40,815 bases of DNA from positions 1-40,815 of the forward strand of contig JAFXKY010000061.1 in NCBI GenBank assembly GCA_017531485.1. Reading direction: 5' to 3'. A model generated the notes under the pieces. It was not told where the DNA came from and ran no database searches. It saw only the letters and a program-made list of their open reading frames with translations. Of the stretch, positions 39,660 through 40,815 are shown piece by piece. The translations under genes and the position numbers were made by a program. The first letter of the stretch is position 1. Each line of letters starts with the position of its first letter. The stretch comes from Eubacteriaceae bacterium (GTDB taxonomy: Bacteria; Bacillota; Clostridia; Eubacteriales; Anaerofustaceae).

Positions 39660-39915
39660 AGTTTTCCTTCATGCGCATATATTTGTCCCTTGTGGCTTCA
39701 CCGCCGCGGATATGTCGCAGGGATTTGTTTTCTTCCGTCACTTTCCTGACTTTATCATACAGCTCCGCATCAATGGTACGCAGTCGTTTTGACATATCTT
39801 TATGAACAGTGGACTTGGAAATTCCCATTAACTGTGCGGTTTTTCTGAGGGTCTGTCCCGTGAGGGCGATGTGTTCCGCCTCCCTGAGTACTCTGAGTTT
39901 TATATCACTTTCCAT
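39646..39915 (-). CDS. spoIIID: Sporulation transcription regulator SpoIIID
   Basis: An 89-aa protein matching SpoIIID. A helix-turn-helix at residues ~18-40 (TGQTLRKTAQLMGISKSTVHKDMSKRL) is followed by the basic C-terminal helix (SLRHIRGGEATRDKYMRMKE). The length is normal. SpoIIID acts in the mother cell, switching genes from the sigma-E to the sigma-K programme. RBS AAGGAGG is strong. The 3' end overlaps the solute-binding-like gene. It is good evidence that the host makes endospores. Confidence 0.95.
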   Translation of the reverse strand: MESDIKLRVLREAEHIALTGQTLRKTAQLMGISKSTVHKDMSKRLRTIDAELYDKVRKVTEENKSLRHIRGGEATRDKYMRMKENCEEK

Positions 39916-39932
39916 TTTCTCCTCCTTGATAC

Positions 39933-39960
39933 AGAATATGAAGGAGGAAGTGGATTATGA
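39933..39960 (-). promoter_or_regulatory. Sigma-E-like promoter candidate of spoIIID
   Basis: On the minus strand TCATAAT (39954-39960), 13 bp, then CATATTCT (39933-39940), near the sigma-E pattern (ATATT, ~14 bp, CATACAnT). The leader would be only about 10 nt, which weakens it. Confidence 0.3.
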
Positions 39961-39983
39961 TAAATATTTACATCCCTGCACGA

Positions 39984-40391
39984 TCAACAAACGATCGTCG
40001 TCTGAGTTTTTTCCGATTCTGATTGCAGGTATCTTTGCATTGCATTTTTATTGATCATTTCGCAGACATACCAAAAATGCTCCCTGACGAGAGTCCTGTC
40101 AAATCTGAGGACTTTGAAGCCGAGAGAAGTGAGGAAGATAAGGCGGTCTGTGTCGTAATATTCGCTGTATCCGGTATAGTGATCCCGTTCATTTTTCGAT
40201 ACGATCTCGACGATGAGCCTTGCTTTGGGGCAGTAGAAATCCACGATATAATTTCCGATGACGCGTTGTCTTGTGAAGCGGAGGATATAGCTGCACAGGA
40301 AGTTATACCACAGCATTTTTTCTTCTGTTATAAGGTTTCTTCTTTTTTCGCGGGCTGTTTCTGTCAGATTTTTATTTTTCGGTATTCTCAT
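39984..40391 (-). CDS. DUF559-family (VSR-like endonuclease fold) protein
   Basis: The ATG at 40391 (MRIPKNKNLTETAREKRRNL) is selected; GAGGTG lies 6 nt upstream, and an earlier in-frame start 11 codons upstream has none. The protein has 135 aa. EEKMLWYNFLCSYILRFTRQRVIGNYIVDFYCPKARLIVEI is the DUF559 core with the catalytic-type D (VDFYCP) and E (VEI). The usual 'EIDGxxH' is replaced by EIVSKNERDH, and GFKVLRFDRTLVREH is the normal ending. The fold is that of PD-(D/E)xK nucleases. Activity is uncertain because of the changed motif. Function in the cell unknown. Confidence 0.82.
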   Translation of the reverse strand: MRIPKNKNLTETAREKRRNLITEEKMLWYNFLCSYILRFTRQRVIGNYIVDFYCPKARLIVEIVSKNERDHYTGYSEYYDTDRLIFLTSLGFKVLRFDRTLVREHFWYVCEMINKNAMQRYLQSESEKTQTTIVC

Positions 40392-40534
40392 ATTTTTCAC
40401 CTCTACTATATATATTTGCGGCAAGTGACAAAATACCTTCTTTTTATTTTAAAAATCTGCAAAAAATGTAAAAATCTCCGCAAAGGGAGCGGAGGAGGTG
40501 TGCGTGTTTCATATTTTTATCCGAGTTTGTGAGT
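40392..40534. other. Intergenic region without clear gene
   Basis: An AT-rich stretch with runs of A and T follows the DUF559 gene's start. No gene or hairpin was found before the fifth repeat cluster. Confidence 0.5.
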
Positions 40535-40815
40535 ACAAATCCCCCTTTATCCCCCTTATCCTAAGGGGGGACGGACGTGCTCTCTTAGAATAAGGGAGCT
40601 GTCACGGAGTGACTGAGGGATGGGCGTCAAAGCACCGTGCATCCGTCAAAATCTGCGGCAAGCTCCGATTCTGACTCCGCAGGTGCTCCTCCGCCCTGTT
40701 CCGCTGAAATGGGATTTCAGCGGTTCGTGAGTAAGTGGAACATCTTTATCTCCCAAACTTCTTCGGTTTATACCCCCTCATCCACCGCTACGCGGTCCCC
40801 CTTCCCCGCGGAGGG
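40535..40815. repeat. Modular intergenic repeat, cluster 5 (cut by window end)
   Basis: Contains the palindrome, the cassette with TCTTAGAATAAGGGAGC (shared with cluster 3), the core (40623-40695), hairpin CCGCTGAAAT-GGG-ATTTCAGCGG (40701-40723) and GTGAGTAAGTGGAACATC (shared with clusters 1 and 3). It ends in a CCCCTCATCC/CCTTCCCCGCGGAGGG block at the right edge. Confidence 0.88.

Overview
The window looks like the chromosome of an anaerobic, endospore-forming Clostridia-type Firmicute. The evidence is an Rnf complex in the clostridial order C-D-G-E-A-B, a SpoIIID regulator, low-GC promoters with AGGAGG-type ribosome sites, and phage, conjugation and surface-protein families typical of gut Clostridia. 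No species can be named. No rRNA, tRNA or CRISPR array was found.

(1) 1-12.4 kb is one end of an integrative conjugative element, mostly on the minus strand. In transcription order it has a 54-aa protein, ParA, ParB (cut short by an in-frame TAG), a lipoprotein, a 1387-aa thioester/Cna-B adhesin with a sortase signal, a Toprim primase, MobC, a relaxase, a PcfB-like protein, a 57-aa protein and the VirD4/TraG coupling protein, which runs off the left edge. A cluster of three hairpins upstream of mobC is a good oriT candidate. One AT-rich orphan gene (4680-5339) faces the other way.

(2) 13.0-18.1 kb is a complete rnfCDGEAB operon with a consensus sigma-A promoter and a clear terminator. It encodes the ferredoxin:NAD+ oxidoreductase ion pump.

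(3) 18.5-31.1 kb is a compact one-strand phage morphogenesis cassette of podovirus type. It holds terminase, portal, scaffold, P22-like coat, connector, beta-propeller tail protein, two fibre-like proteins (one with PKD and BspA leucine-rich repeats) and a membrane-anchored M23 lysin. Both ends lie inside the window, yet no integrase, repressor or replication gene is present. A copy of a genome-wide intergenic repeat sits inside the operon. A domesticated particle, a GTA-like element or a decayed prophage all fit.

(4) 31.1-35.0 kb holds two tandem, closely similar UroD/MtaA-type methyltransferase genes. Each is followed by a terminator and a large cluster of the same modular repeat. The repeat family (five clusters in the window) contains a 10-bp hairpin that shows compensatory base changes in one copy.

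(5) 35.1-40.4 kb is a sporulation-flavoured stretch: two tiny Cys/Gly-rich membrane proteins behind a sigma-K-like promoter, an unknown 185-aa protein, a DUF523 protein, a Crp/Fnr regulator, a 3D-domain cell-wall protein, SpoIIID translationally linked to a membrane-anchored solute-binding-like protein, and a DUF559 nuclease-like protein. The window ends in a fifth repeat cluster.
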